Both the position numbers and the translations under genes were made by a program. A model generated the notes under the pieces. It saw nothing but the letters and a program-made list of their open reading frames with translations. It was not told the DNA's origin and searched no databases. 64,000 nucleotides of DNA. It comes from Salinilacihabitans rarus. GTDB taxonomy: Archaea > Halobacteriota > Halobacteria > Halobacteriales > Natrialbaceae. Positions 18,138 through 26,139 of this stretch are shown piece by piece; the first letter of the stretch is position 1; each line of letters opens with the position of its first letter. The stretch is from the NCBI RefSeq assembly GCF_024296665.1, contig NZ_CP100762.1, forward strand, positions 3,472,001 to 3,536,000, written 5' to 3'.

Positions 18138-19288
18138 AGCGCCCCCCTCACCGCTTCGATGACCGTCGCGTCCTCCGTCCGGGGGTCGTACCTGAGGCTG
18201 GCGCGCCGCCGGCCCGCGTCGTAGTCGGCCCCGAGGTCCCGCGCGACGGCCTCGGCGAGGGGGCCGAGCGCGGCCGGTTCGAGCGCCGCGATCGCGGCCT
18301 GCCCGTCCCCGACCGCCAGGACCCGCGGTTCGGGCGAGCGGTAGGCCGCGGCGAGGCGGGCGACCGTCTCGACCGGGCCGTCGTCGATCCCGACGACGAA
18401 CAGGCCGTCGTACCGGCCCGTCGAGGCGCCGTCGAGCGCCGCGTGCGCGCGCTTCCCGTGGGTCCGCCACGCGTCGAGGGCCGCCTCGCGGGCGCCGCGT
18501 CCCATCGCGAGCGCGACGCCCGTCCCGGGTTCGGTCCGGGCGGTCGCCTCCAAGACGTCGGCGTAGCCGCCGACCGTCTCGAACGGGGCCTGCGGCGTCG
18601 CGTGCGGGCGCAGGAGCCGACCGATCGACTCCGCCGCGCGGTCGGTCGCGTCCCCGTCGCCGACGACGTCGAGGGCGACCAGCGAGGCGACCCGCTTGCG
18701 GGCGTCCGCGTCGAGGTCGCCCGCGAGGTCGACCCCGTCGAGCGCCTCGCGCGTGGCGGCGAGTTCGCCGGACCACGGCGCGTAACACCGCGTCGAGTGG
18801 GCCAGCCCGTCGACCGGGTCGGCCGTCGGGACGGCGACGCCGGGGCGGCGCTCGACGAGGCCGCGTTCGACCGCACCCTCGAGGAGCCGCTCCGTCTCGC
18901 CGGCGCCGGGGTCGACGCCCGCGGCGGCCGCCCCCGCGAGCGCGAGGACGGGGTCGGGCGTCGCGCCGAGGTCGCCCGCGAGGTCGCAGGCCTCGAGCGT
19001 CGCGGGGCGGTCCCCGGCTTCGAGGCGGGCGACGTCGGCGTCGCAGGCGCCGACGGCGAGCGTCGTCGCGTCGTCGTCGCGGTCGTCGCCGTCGGTCGCC
19101 CGCGCGGTCCGCTCGGCGACCGTCTCGGCGACGGTCACCTGGAACGGCGTGGCGCGCTCCGAGAGCGCCCGCGCGAGGATGCCGCTCGCGGCGAGCGCGT
19201 CGCCGTCGGCCCGCGTGACGACGCGGACGAACGCGGCGCGCTCGAGCGGGGCGGTCGCGGCCTCGGCGGAACGACCCTCGGTCGACAT
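18134..19288 (-). CDS. RecJ-like DHH-superfamily exonuclease homologue
   Basis: A 384-residue protein encoded between uS15 and Pcc1, the position where many archaea carry a RecJ-like gene. The N-terminus has TRADGDALAASGIL, where an active enzyme would have an H-x-D-x-D-G-type motif, and no DHH motif is obvious, so it may be a degenerate, structural paralogue like the inactive RecJ/Cdc45 partners. It abuts the rps15 stop directly and overlaps pcc1 by ATGA. Family placement rests partly on gene order. Confidence 0.78.
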   Translation of the reverse strand: MSTEGRSAEAATAPLERAAFVRVVTRADGDALAASGILARALSERATPFQVTVAETVAERTARATDGDDRDDDATTLAVGACDADVARLEAGDRPATLEACDLAGDLGATPDPVLALAGAAAAGVDPGAGETERLLEGAVERGLVERRPGVAVPTADPVDGLAHSTRCYAPWSGELAATREALDGVDLAGDLDADARKRVASLVALDVVGDGDATDRAAESIGRLLRPHATPQAPFETVGGYADVLEATARTEPGTGVALAMGRGAREAALDAWRTHGKRAHAALDGASTGRYDGLFVVGIDDGPVETVARLAAAYRSPEPRVLAVGDGQAAIAALEPAALGPLAEAVARDLGADYDAGRRRASLRYDPRTEDATVIEAVRGAL

Positions 19289-19756
19289 CTAGTCCTCGAG
19301 GAGGTCCTTCGCGACGTCGTAGGAGTACCGGAACTCGGGGTCGAGTTCGTCCCCGCGGTAGTAGTTGGCCAGCCGGCGCACCTTCGACTCGGTGTTCTGC
19401 AGGGCGCGCTTGTTCTGGTAGTCCTGCGGGTTGTCCCGGACGTGCTCGCGCAGGCCCACGGCACGCTCCATCAGGTTCCGCAGGTCCTCGGGGAGGTCCG
19501 GCTTCGCGTCGTTCTCCTCCAGGATCTCGGTGATCTTCTTGCCGGTCGCCAGCTTGACGTCCGGCACGGGGGTCCCGGTGACGCCCTCGTCGCGCAGTTT
19601 GAGGCCGATCTGACTCGGATCGTGCCCCTGTTCGGCCAGTTCGACGACCCGTTCCTCGACGCGGTCGGGGTCGACGTCGCTCCACGCCGGAGTCTCGTCT
19701 GCCGCCGGCTTGTCCGAACCGGACGTGCCACGGCGGCGGGTGTGCATTCGTGCCAT
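19289..19756 (-). CDS. rps15: Ribosomal protein uS15
   Basis: A 155-residue archaeal/eukaryotic type S15 with the N-terminal ARMHTRRRGTSGSDKP extension and the core segments LMERAVGLREHVRDN and ESKVRRLANYYRG. The ATG at 19756 (MARMHTRR) is the canonical start; an in-frame ATG seven codons earlier adds a non-conserved stretch. First gene of the rps15-recJ-like-pcc1-rps3ae operon, where translation, tRNA modification and nuclease genes are coupled by overlaps. Confidence 0.97.
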   Translation of the reverse strand: MARMHTRRRGTSGSDKPAADETPAWSDVDPDRVEERVVELAEQGHDPSQIGLKLRDEGVTGTPVPDVKLATGKKITEILEENDAKPDLPEDLRNLMERAVGLREHVRDNPQDYQNKRALQNTESKVRRLANYYRGDELDPEFRYSYDVAKDLLED

Positions 19757-20154
19757 TGGTGAGGATAGGAACCGCACTGACCGCCTCCGTACGCGACGGC
19801 CGAGTCACTCGGCTGTCGGTGCACTTCCGCAATCCCAAGCTACCCCGAATAGCGGGTAGCAGAGTCAGATTTGCGGCCGTGCGCTTCCCGCTGGAGCCTT
19901 CCGGTCGAACGGACTAAAGGGTTTCTAGACCGCCCCCGCGGCGATCGGACGCTGTGCTGGCTCCGCGCCGATCGGACTCTACGCCGACCCCGCGGCGATC
20001 GGACGCTATGCTGGCTCCGCGCCGATCGGACTCTACGCCGACCCCGCGGCGATCGGACGCTATGCTGGCTCCGCGCCGATCGGACTCTACGCCGACCCCG
20101 CGGCGATGACGCGATCGACGTCCATCGGCCGGACCGGTCGTCCCGTCGTGCCGA
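19757..20154. other. Intergenic region between rps15 and the acyl-CoA synthetase
   Basis: No convincing gene is present. The part next to rps15 must hold its promoter, although I see no strong TATA box. The rest is the 54-bp tandem repeat array described separately. A plus-strand open frame crosses the array, but only because the repeat length is divisible by three, and it continues into sequence antisense to the synthetase gene. Confidence 0.7.
19934..20107. repeat. 54-bp tandem repeat, 3.2 copies
   Basis: Copies begin at 19934, 19988, 20042 and 20096 (last one partial, 12 bp) and are nearly identical. One copy-1 position differs (CTGTGCTGG against CTATGCTGG). Each unit itself consists of two related 27-bp halves, one containing GCGGCGATCGGACGCT and the other GCGCCGATCGGACTCT. 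Each half carries CGATCG. There are no spacers, so this is a minisatellite and not a CRISPR. Confidence 0.95.
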
Positions 20155-21753
20155 CTACTGCTGGCCGACCCGCGTCTCCTCTTCCTCCCAGTACCTCTCG
20201 CGCAGTTCGTACTTCTGGACCTTGCCGGTGGCCGTCTCGGGCAGGTCGTCGACGAAGTCGACGCTCGTCGGTTTCTTGTAGCCGGCCAGCCGTTCGCCGA
20301 CGAAGTCGACGATCCCGTCTTCCGTCGGATCGGCGTCCGATCTCGGGACGACCAGCGCCTTGGGCGTCTCGCCCCACTCCTCGCTGGGGACGGGGATAAC
20401 GGCGGCCTTCAGGACGGCCGGATGGTCGTAGAGGACGTCCTCGACCTCGATGCTCGAGATGTTCTCCCCGCCGGAGATGATGATGTCTTTCTTCCGGTCC
20501 TGGATCGCGACCATCCCGTCCGCGTCGATCGTCGCGAGATCGCCGGTGTGGAAGTAGCCCTCGACGCGCTCGTTGAACGCCTCCTCGGTGATCGCCGGCT
20601 TGTTCAGGTAGCGGTCCATCACCTGATTGCCCCGGACGACGATCTCGCCGATCGTCTCCCCGTCGCGGGGCACGTCGTTGCCGTCCTCGTCGACGACCCT
20701 GACGTCGGTACACAGCGTCTCGGCGCCCTGCTTGACCTTGAGGTCGCGGCCCCGCTGGGCGAGTCGCCGGGGCGAGTTGCTCGTCGTGACGATCGGCGCG
20801 GTCTCGGTGAGGCCGTAGATGTGGATGATCCGCCAGCCGAACTCGTCTTCGACGGTCTCGATGGTGGCCGTCGCGGGCGCGCTCCCCGCGGTCGCGATCC
20901 GGACGTCGCGATCGCCCGTCGTCGCGACGTCGTCGTGGCTCTCGTAGTGGGCGACGAGGTTGTTGAGTACCGTCGGCGCGCCACACAGGAACGAGACATC
21001 GTACTCACGGACGCGCCCGAAGACCCCTTCGGCGTCGAAGGTGCGCTGGCAGACGTGGGTGCCGCCGGTCCCCGTGATGGCGTAGGTGTGCCCCCAGCCG
21101 TTGCAGTGAAACATCGGCAGCGTCCAGAGGTACGTGTCGTCGTCCCGGATCTCCATGTGCTGGTCGAGCACCAGCGCGTGCCAGTGTTCGGTGCGGTGGG
21201 TCCGGACCACGCCCTTCGGGTCGCCCGTCGTCCCGGAGGTGTAGTTGATGCTGGCGTCGTCGTCCTCGCCGATCGCCGGCCGATCGGGCTCTTCGGCCGG
21301 CTGCCCGTCGAGGAACGCCTCGTAGTCGATCCACTCCCCCTCGATCTCGTCCGCCCGATACCCCACGAACGTCTCCGCCGGAATCTCGTCCCGGATCGGT
21401 TCGACCTTCCCGGCGTAGTCGTAGTCCGCGATCAGCGTCCCCGCCTCGCAGTCGTTCAGGATGTACTCGTACTCGCCGGTGGCCAGCCGGTAGTTCAGCG
21501 GCACGAACACGGCCCCGAGTTTGTTCGTCGCGTACAGCGTCTCGATGAAGTAGTGCGTGTTCGGCGCGAGCAACGCGACCCGATCGCCCTGCTCGACCCC
21601 GCTCTCTGCCAGCGCGTGGGCCAGCCGATTGACCCGATCGTTCACCTCCGCGTACGTGTATTCGGTGCCGTCGTGCGCGACGACCCCCGTGACGTCGTCG
21701 TACAGGTCGACCGCCCGGTCGAGGAAGTCCGTCGTGAGCATCTCCCGTTTCAT
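20155..21753 (-). CDS. Acyl-CoA synthetase (AMP-forming)
   Basis: A 532-residue ANL-superfamily ligase that activates a carboxylic acid through an acyl-adenylate. Motifs: YTSGTTGDPKGVVRTHR (P-loop-like, about residue 185), the IHIYGLTETAPIV region, GYFHTGDLATID, and the C-terminal ETATGKVQKYELRE with the catalytic lysine. Overall pattern (ML.PMFHCNGWGHTY) is that of medium/long-chain acyl-CoA ligases. The ATG at 21753 is preferred; a GTG three codons upstream is also open. Confidence 0.92.
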   Translation of the reverse strand: MKREMLTTDFLDRAVDLYDDVTGVVAHDGTEYTYAEVNDRVNRLAHALAESGVEQGDRVALLAPNTHYFIETLYATNKLGAVFVPLNYRLATGEYEYILNDCEAGTLIADYDYAGKVEPIRDEIPAETFVGYRADEIEGEWIDYEAFLDGQPAEEPDRPAIGEDDDASINYTSGTTGDPKGVVRTHRTEHWHALVLDQHMEIRDDDTYLWTLPMFHCNGWGHTYAITGTGGTHVCQRTFDAEGVFGRVREYDVSFLCGAPTVLNNLVAHYESHDDVATTGDRDVRIATAGSAPATATIETVEDEFGWRIIHIYGLTETAPIVTTSNSPRRLAQRGRDLKVKQGAETLCTDVRVVDEDGNDVPRDGETIGEIVVRGNQVMDRYLNKPAITEEAFNERVEGYFHTGDLATIDADGMVAIQDRKKDIIISGGENISSIEVEDVLYDHPAVLKAAVIPVPSEEWGETPKALVVPRSDADPTEDGIVDFVGERLAGYKKPTSVDFVDDLPETATGKVQKYELRERYWEEEETRVGQQ

Positions 21754-21994
21754 GGTTGCCACACAGTCACAGCCGACGACAATCTCGCCCTAATTCTTTC
21801 CCGTTCACATATCATTTCTGTCAGCTAAACCGGCACGGCCGGACCCTGCGCCGGCGTCCCTCGGCCGAAACCGGTGCGTTTGCCGATCCGCTCGACGGCC
21901 TGTGTGCCGATGACGGACTGCGTGTGCGATCGTCCTGTGGCACGTGACCGATCCCCACGACAGCCGTTCCCGCCGCCGTCGCCGGATATCGAGG

Positions 21995-22004
21995 GGTTTA
22001 TACT
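21995..22004 (+). promoter_or_regulatory. Promoter element of tRNA-Ala
   Basis: GTTTATACT-type TATA box about 35 nt before the first base of the tRNA, in otherwise GC-rich sequence. Confidence 0.5.
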
Positions 22005-22034
22005 CGCGTGTGTGAAAGCAGTGAGTGCGAACGC

Positions 22035-22106
22035 GGGCTCGTAGATCAGCGGTAGATCACTCCCTTGGCATGGGAGAGGCCCCGGGTTCAAATCCCGGCG
22101 AGTCCA
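22035..22106 (+). tRNA. tRNA-Ala (anticodon GGC)
   Basis: A 72-nt cloverleaf. The acceptor stem pairs GGGCTCG with CGAGTCC (one G-U pair), the anticodon stem pairs CTCCC with GGGAG around loop TTGGCAT giving anticodon GGC, and the T-arm contains GGTTCAAATCC. No CCA is encoded (the discriminator is A). The final 30 nt serve as the attachment site of the element that follows, and the tRNA itself remains intact. Confidence 0.95.
22077..22106 (+). repeat. attL: 30-bp site at the 3' end of tRNA-Ala
   Basis: The last 30 nt of the tRNA (from AGGCCCCGGG through GGCGAGTCCA) recur exactly at 34367-34396 in the same orientation. The sequences diverge on both sides of the match, as expected for the crossover region of an integrase that uses the T-arm and acceptor stem. 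Confidence 0.93.
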
Positions 22107-22273
22107 TCGCTGACCGCTCCGTGAACAATCGACGTACGGCGCGGCTTCTTCATAAAGATACCTACTGCTTAGAGGGAAAATTTGCCGGTTTTAGGCCCCT
22201 GAGATGTCCCTTGTAGCCTACCACCGTCACCTCTCCTACCCTTCACTGCCACGGAATTTTCCACAATAGGCTA

Positions 22274-22340
22274 TTTTTCGGAAGTGACGCTAAAGGTGTG
22301 TATTGAGAGTGTTCCGAAAGAAGCGATTGAACGCATCGAG
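22274..22340 (+). repeat. Diverged inverted copy (left) of a 66-67-bp element-internal repeat
   Basis: Aligns with the minus strand of 31090-31155. Both have TTTTTCGGAA at the start, CGCTAA ten bases later, GTTCCGAAA exactly 37 bases from the start, and TTGAACGCAT near the end. This copy lies in the 268-bp stretch between attL and the first element gene, where I see no complete gene. Confidence 0.7.
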
Positions 22341-22374
22341 GCGTCGTGGGTAGAACGGGTATGAGAGTTCAACA

Positions 22375-23151
22375 CTACCGGAGACGACGGAAAAGACGAC
22401 GACCCGCTTCAATCGTCCCGTCGGCCTCATACAGCACTTCGATGTTCTCCGTGATCAGATTCACAACGTAACCCACCGGGTCGTCGAACCACCTCTCAAT
22501 CACGGGGAGCTTCGAGAGAGAATCGAGCAGGAAGAAGATCGCGACGAGAAGCAATCCCGACTGGCCGAGAAGCGAACGGTTCCACACCCCATAGCCAACT
22601 ATCTGTGACCGCCGACGCGTTTGCACTCTCGCCGGGCCAGCACGAAGCTCCTCACCTAATGTCTGATGCGCACGCGTGTCTGCGTGCAAGAACCAGATAT
22701 AGACGATACTAACAGCGATGAACGACAGAGGAAGCAAGCCCTCGATGCCTTCGATCACATCAAGGCCGCCTGTCCCGAGAGTGCGCAACCAATTTGCCGA
22801 CAACAATGACCCAACCACGGCAATAACGGTTGACAGTTTCTTGAACCAGCCCATTAGCTTCGCCGGGAACGACAGCAACCTCGTGACCGTCTCGTGTGGG
22901 TCGTACTCTGGAATCCGAGCGTGCGGTTTGACCGCCCACTCTCGTAGCTGTGGATTGCTCTTTTCAGCGAAGGACTCTCGAACCTCGTCAACCTCTGAAT
23001 AGACCTCTCCGTACAGGCTGACGATCTCCCTTCGTGCGTCCTTGAAATCGTCCAGAGGGGCGGCTGAGAGAATTAGACGGTTCCACAAGCCGCTCGATGT
23101 GACCGACCTCAGGATGTGAGCCGGGTATGTTTCGAGGAGGTGGCTCGGCAT
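22375..23151 (-). CDS. Membrane protein of unknown function, divergent from hsdM
   Basis: About 258 residues if translation starts at 23151 (MPSHLLETYP); an upstream in-frame ATG at 23211 would add 20 residues. The first 115 residues look soluble and helical, followed by at least three hydrophobic segments (around FKKLSTVIAVVGSLLSANWL, LLPLSFIAVSIVYIWFL and GLLLVAIFFLLDSL). The gene sits between attL and the R-M operon and points away from it. I do not recognise the family; it may be an additional defence gene, but that is guesswork from position. Confidence 0.75.
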   Translation of the reverse strand: MPSHLLETYPAHILRSVTSSGLWNRLILSAAPLDDFKDARREIVSLYGEVYSEVDEVRESFAEKSNPQLREWAVKPHARIPEYDPHETVTRLLSFPAKLMGWFKKLSTVIAVVGSLLSANWLRTLGTGGLDVIEGIEGLLPLSFIAVSIVYIWFLHADTRAHQTLGEELRAGPARVQTRRRSQIVGYGVWNRSLLGQSGLLLVAIFFLLDSLSKLPVIERWFDDPVGYVVNLITENIEVLYEADGTIEAGRRLFRRLR

Positions 23152-23228
23152 ACTGTAAATAATACGACTGAAAACAAAAAGTCTTCTCCATAGATAGGAA
23201 TGTGATTCCACCGCGCCTCACCACAGGA

Positions 23229-23236
23229 GATATAAT
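23229..23236 (+). promoter_or_regulatory. hsdM: TATA box of the hsd operon
   Basis: GATATAAT lies 23-30 nt before the hsdM ATG at 23259. It fixes that ATG as the probable start, because the two in-frame upstream starts would lie ahead of or on top of the promoter. Confidence 0.65.
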
Positions 23237-23258
23237 GTTCGGATGGCACACTCCTCTT

Positions 23259-24761
23259 ATGCCCATTTCATTGAACAAACTCGAATCTCACCTCTTCAAA
23301 TGCGCCGACATAATCCGGGACGCCGTTGACCCGACTGACTACAAGGAATACATTCTCCCACTCGTTTACTACAAGTCGATCTCCGACGAGTTCGAGGTGC
23401 AGTACGAACAGAACCTCGAAGAATACGGCGAGGACTTCGCCCGCCGGGAGAACCTCTACGACATTCCCATCGTTCCCGAGGGCTACCTGTGGGACGACCT
23501 CCGCGCTGTCAGCGACAACGTTGACCAAACTCTGAACGAAGCCTTTGACGCACTCGTTGAGGAGAACCCCGAGCTTCAGGGCGTCTTTCGCGCCGACTAC
23601 ATCGAAGCCGACGCCCTCGATGATGATCGGCTTGGGCGGCTGGTCGAACACCTCTCACAGTACGACCTTGACCGCGACAGCGTTCCCCCGGACATGCTCG
23701 GAGAGGCGTATATGGACTTGGTGCGTCACTTCGCAGAGGAAGAAGGCAAGTCCGGCGGGCAGTTCTTCACGCCGCCCCACATCGTCAACCTCTGCGTTCG
23801 ACTCGTCGATAACTTCGAGGACAGCGAGACGTTCCACGACCCGACTGTTGGTTCCGGGGGTATGCTCATCGAGGCGGCGCGGTACTACCGCAAGGAACAG
23901 GGCGGCGACCCCTCGAAGCTGACGTTCACCGGCCAAGAGATCAACCCCGACATCGCGGCGATTGCGAAGATGAACCTCTCCATCCACGGCCTTGATGGGG
24001 AGATTCGTCGCGAAGACTCCCTCTCGAAGCCTGCGTTCACGAACGACGCGGAGAACGAACTCACGCGCTTCGACCGTGTCCTCGCAAACTTCCCATTCTC
24101 CGCTGACTGGGCGAAAGACGACCTCCAGGACGACCCGTATGGGCGCTTCGACTGGCACGAGAAACTGCCGCGTGCTGACCGGGGCGACTACGCCTTCATC
24201 ATGCACATGGCGAAGCAGTTGAAACGCCCCGATAAAGACGGGACGGGCGGGAAGGCCGCCATCGTCATTCCTCACGGCGTGCTGTTCCGGAAGCACGAGC
24301 AACGCTACCGGAAGCCGATGCTGGAGAACGACATGGTCGAAGCTATAGTCGGCCTCCCCGAGAACCTGTTCCAGAACAACTCAATTCCCTCCGCCGTCCT
24401 CGTGTTGAATACTGACAAGCCTGAGGAGCGCGAAGACGAGGTGCAGTTCATCCACGCCGCTGACGAAGCGTTCTACGAGGAGCTGTCGAACCAGAACGAA
24501 CTCACAGAGAACGGCCTCGATCACATCGTCAAGAACTTCCGCGAGTGGGCGACCGAGGAGCGCGTCAGTCGGACGGTGTCGCTTGACGAGATTCGAGAGA
24601 ACGACTACAACCTCAACATCGCACTCTACGTTGATACTACTGAGCCAGAGGAGGAGATTGATGTAGAGAAGGAATTGGCGGAATTACGGGAATTGCAGGC
24701 CGAGCGCAACGAGATTGAGGCAACAATGGACGAGCATATGGAGGCACTGAACTATGAGTGA
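23259..24761 (+). CDS. hsdM: Type I restriction-modification system, DNA adenine methyltransferase subunit
   Basis: A 500-residue HsdM. It methylates N6 of adenine in the site chosen by HsdS and forms part of the restriction complex. The N-terminal helical HsdM_N domain covers about residues 5-140; the SAM-binding motif I DPTVGSGGMLIEA is at 194-206; the catalytic motif IV appears as ANFPFS (near 275), a variant of the usual NPPF found in some HsdM lineages. A C-terminal coiled coil (ELAELRELQAERNEIE) probably contacts HsdS. Its stop overlaps the hsdS start by 8 nt. Confidence 0.95.
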   Translation: MPISLNKLESHLFKCADIIRDAVDPTDYKEYILPLVYYKSISDEFEVQYEQNLEEYGEDFARRENLYDIPIVPEGYLWDDLRAVSDNVDQTLNEAFDALVEENPELQGVFRADYIEADALDDDRLGRLVEHLSQYDLDRDSVPPDMLGEAYMDLVRHFAEEEGKSGGQFFTPPHIVNLCVRLVDNFEDSETFHDPTVGSGGMLIEAARYYRKEQGGDPSKLTFTGQEINPDIAAIAKMNLSIHGLDGEIRREDSLSKPAFTNDAENELTRFDRVLANFPFSADWAKDDLQDDPYGRFDWHEKLPRADRGDYAFIMHMAKQLKRPDKDGTGGKAAIVIPHGVLFRKHEQRYRKPMLENDMVEAIVGLPENLFQNNSIPSAVLVLNTDKPEEREDEVQFIHAADEAFYEELSNQNELTENGLDHIVKNFREWATEERVSRTVSLDEIRENDYNLNIALYVDTTEPEEEIDVEKELAELRELQAERNEIEATMDEHMEALNYE

Positions 24762-26139
24762 GGAGGCAACACTTGATGAGTTCAGGGAGAACTCCGAACA
24801 AGATGGGGCATCTGAGGAATTGGAGCAAGAACAGTTCGGCCCGTTCACTCTATCCACCCCTGGTGATTGGACAGCAAAGCGCCTTAGAGATATTAAAGAG
24901 CTGATAACACGGGGGAAACAGCCTACATACGCCGACGACGGCATACCAGTAATCAATCAGGAATGTATCTACTGGGACGGTTGGCACTTTGAGAACCTTC
25001 GTTATCTAGACGAGGAAGTCGCGAGCGAGTGGAAGGAGAAGTATTTCCCCGAAGGTGGTGATGTGATACTGAACTCAACGGGGCAAGGGACTCTCGGCCG
25101 CGCACAGGTCTATCCGGGGGACATACGGAGAGCAATCGATTCGCACGTGACTCTCCTACGCACTAACGAGGAGCTGAATCCGTACTTCCACCGCTACTTT
25201 TTGGAGAGCCGGCTCGGTCAAGCATTACTCTATTCGATGTGTGTAAATGGTTCCACGGGGCAGATCGAACTCTCCAAAACGAGACTTGATTTGCTTCCGG
25301 TTCCGCTTCCACCGCTAGAGGAACAGCGAAAAATCGCCGCTGTCCTCCACCATGTTGACCGAGCGATAAGGCACGCAGAGAAGGTAATCGAGAAATCGGC
25401 TACAGTCAGGCGTGGCGTGACTCGAAACCTTCTCTCTGAGGGCGTTGCGGAACACGATTCATTCTCCGAAACCAAATCAGGTCAAATCCCCGAATCATGG
25501 GATACTGTTCGGTTTGAGGAGATAATCGAGGATACACGCTATGGAACAGACACGAAGTCAAACACGGATGGACGCGGATACCCTACGCTTCGCATCCCTA
25601 ATGTTGTAGATAAGCGTCTTACCTTCGATGATTTGAAGCACACCGAACTTGGCGACGACGAGTTGGAGCGACTGAAGCTATCTGAGGGAGACATTCTGGT
25701 CATTCGAACTAACGGAAATCCGGATTATGTTGGTCAATGCGTAACGTTCTCAGAACAGGACGAGCCTTTTGTTTTCGCCTCCTACCTCATTCGTATTCGC
25801 GTCGATGAATCTCGCGTACGTCCCAAGTACGTTCGAGAATTCCTAAATTCGAAACGTGGCCGTTCGGAAATGGCCGGATGGATTCGTAGCTCTGCTGGGA
25901 ATTACAATCTAAGTGTTGGAGCGATGGAGAAATTCCAGATTCCAGTGCCTTCACTTTCTGAGCAAGACGAAATCGTTGCCCGGATAGAGGACGCAGAACA
26001 GACCATTGAGTCGAACCGGCGTTACCGCGACAAGCTAAAGCGACTCAAGCAAGGCCTCATGCAAGACCTCCTCTCGGGAACAGTCAGAACGACCGACACT
26101 AACATAGAGGTTCCCGAGGAAATCACACAACATGGTTAG
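24754..26139 (+). CDS. hsdS: Type I restriction-modification system, specificity subunit
   Basis: A 461-residue HsdS with two target recognition domains, about residues 35-180 and 240-400. Each is followed by a conserved helical spacer: LPLPPLEEQRKIAAVL and VPSLSEQDEIVARIEDAEQ. It therefore recognises a bipartite DNA target that cannot be predicted here. The first 30 residues are an acidic extension. Base composition is more AT-rich than in hsdM and hsdR, consistent with the known exchange of specificity genes. It overlaps hsdM and hsdR by 8 nt each. Confidence 0.93.
   Translation: MSEEATLDEFRENSEQDGASEELEQEQFGPFTLSTPGDWTAKRLRDIKELITRGKQPTYADDGIPVINQECIYWDGWHFENLRYLDEEVASEWKEKYFPEGGDVILNSTGQGTLGRAQVYPGDIRRAIDSHVTLLRTNEELNPYFHRYFLESRLGQALLYSMCVNGSTGQIELSKTRLDLLPVPLPPLEEQRKIAAVLHHVDRAIRHAEKVIEKSATVRRGVTRNLLSEGVAEHDSFSETKSGQIPESWDTVRFEEIIEDTRYGTDTKSNTDGRGYPTLRIPNVVDKRLTFDDLKHTELGDDELERLKLSEGDILVIRTNGNPDYVGQCVTFSEQDEPFVFASYLIRIRVDESRVRPKYVREFLNSKRGRSEMAGWIRSSAGNYNLSVGAMEKFQIPVPSLSEQDEIVARIEDAEQTIESNRRYRDKLKRLKQGLMQDLLSGTVRTTDTNIEVPEEITQHG

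Noticed and set aside
19934-20107. Possible CRISPR array
   Set aside because: The units are directly tandem without unique spacers and there are no cas1/cas2 genes nearby.
19871-20281. A plus-strand frame encoding an 18-residue repeat (RGDRTLCWLRADRTLRRP)
   Set aside because: The protein repeat only mirrors the 54-bp DNA repeat, and the frame ends in sequence antisense to the acyl-CoA synthetase. No promoter or homologue pattern is visible.
22240-22364. A plus-strand tail reading VPKEAIERIEASWVERV that might be the end of a transposase or other gene
   Set aside because: No upstream portion of a gene is attached and the sequence lies in the diverged repeat, where the second copy does not keep the frame. 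Described as a repeat instead.
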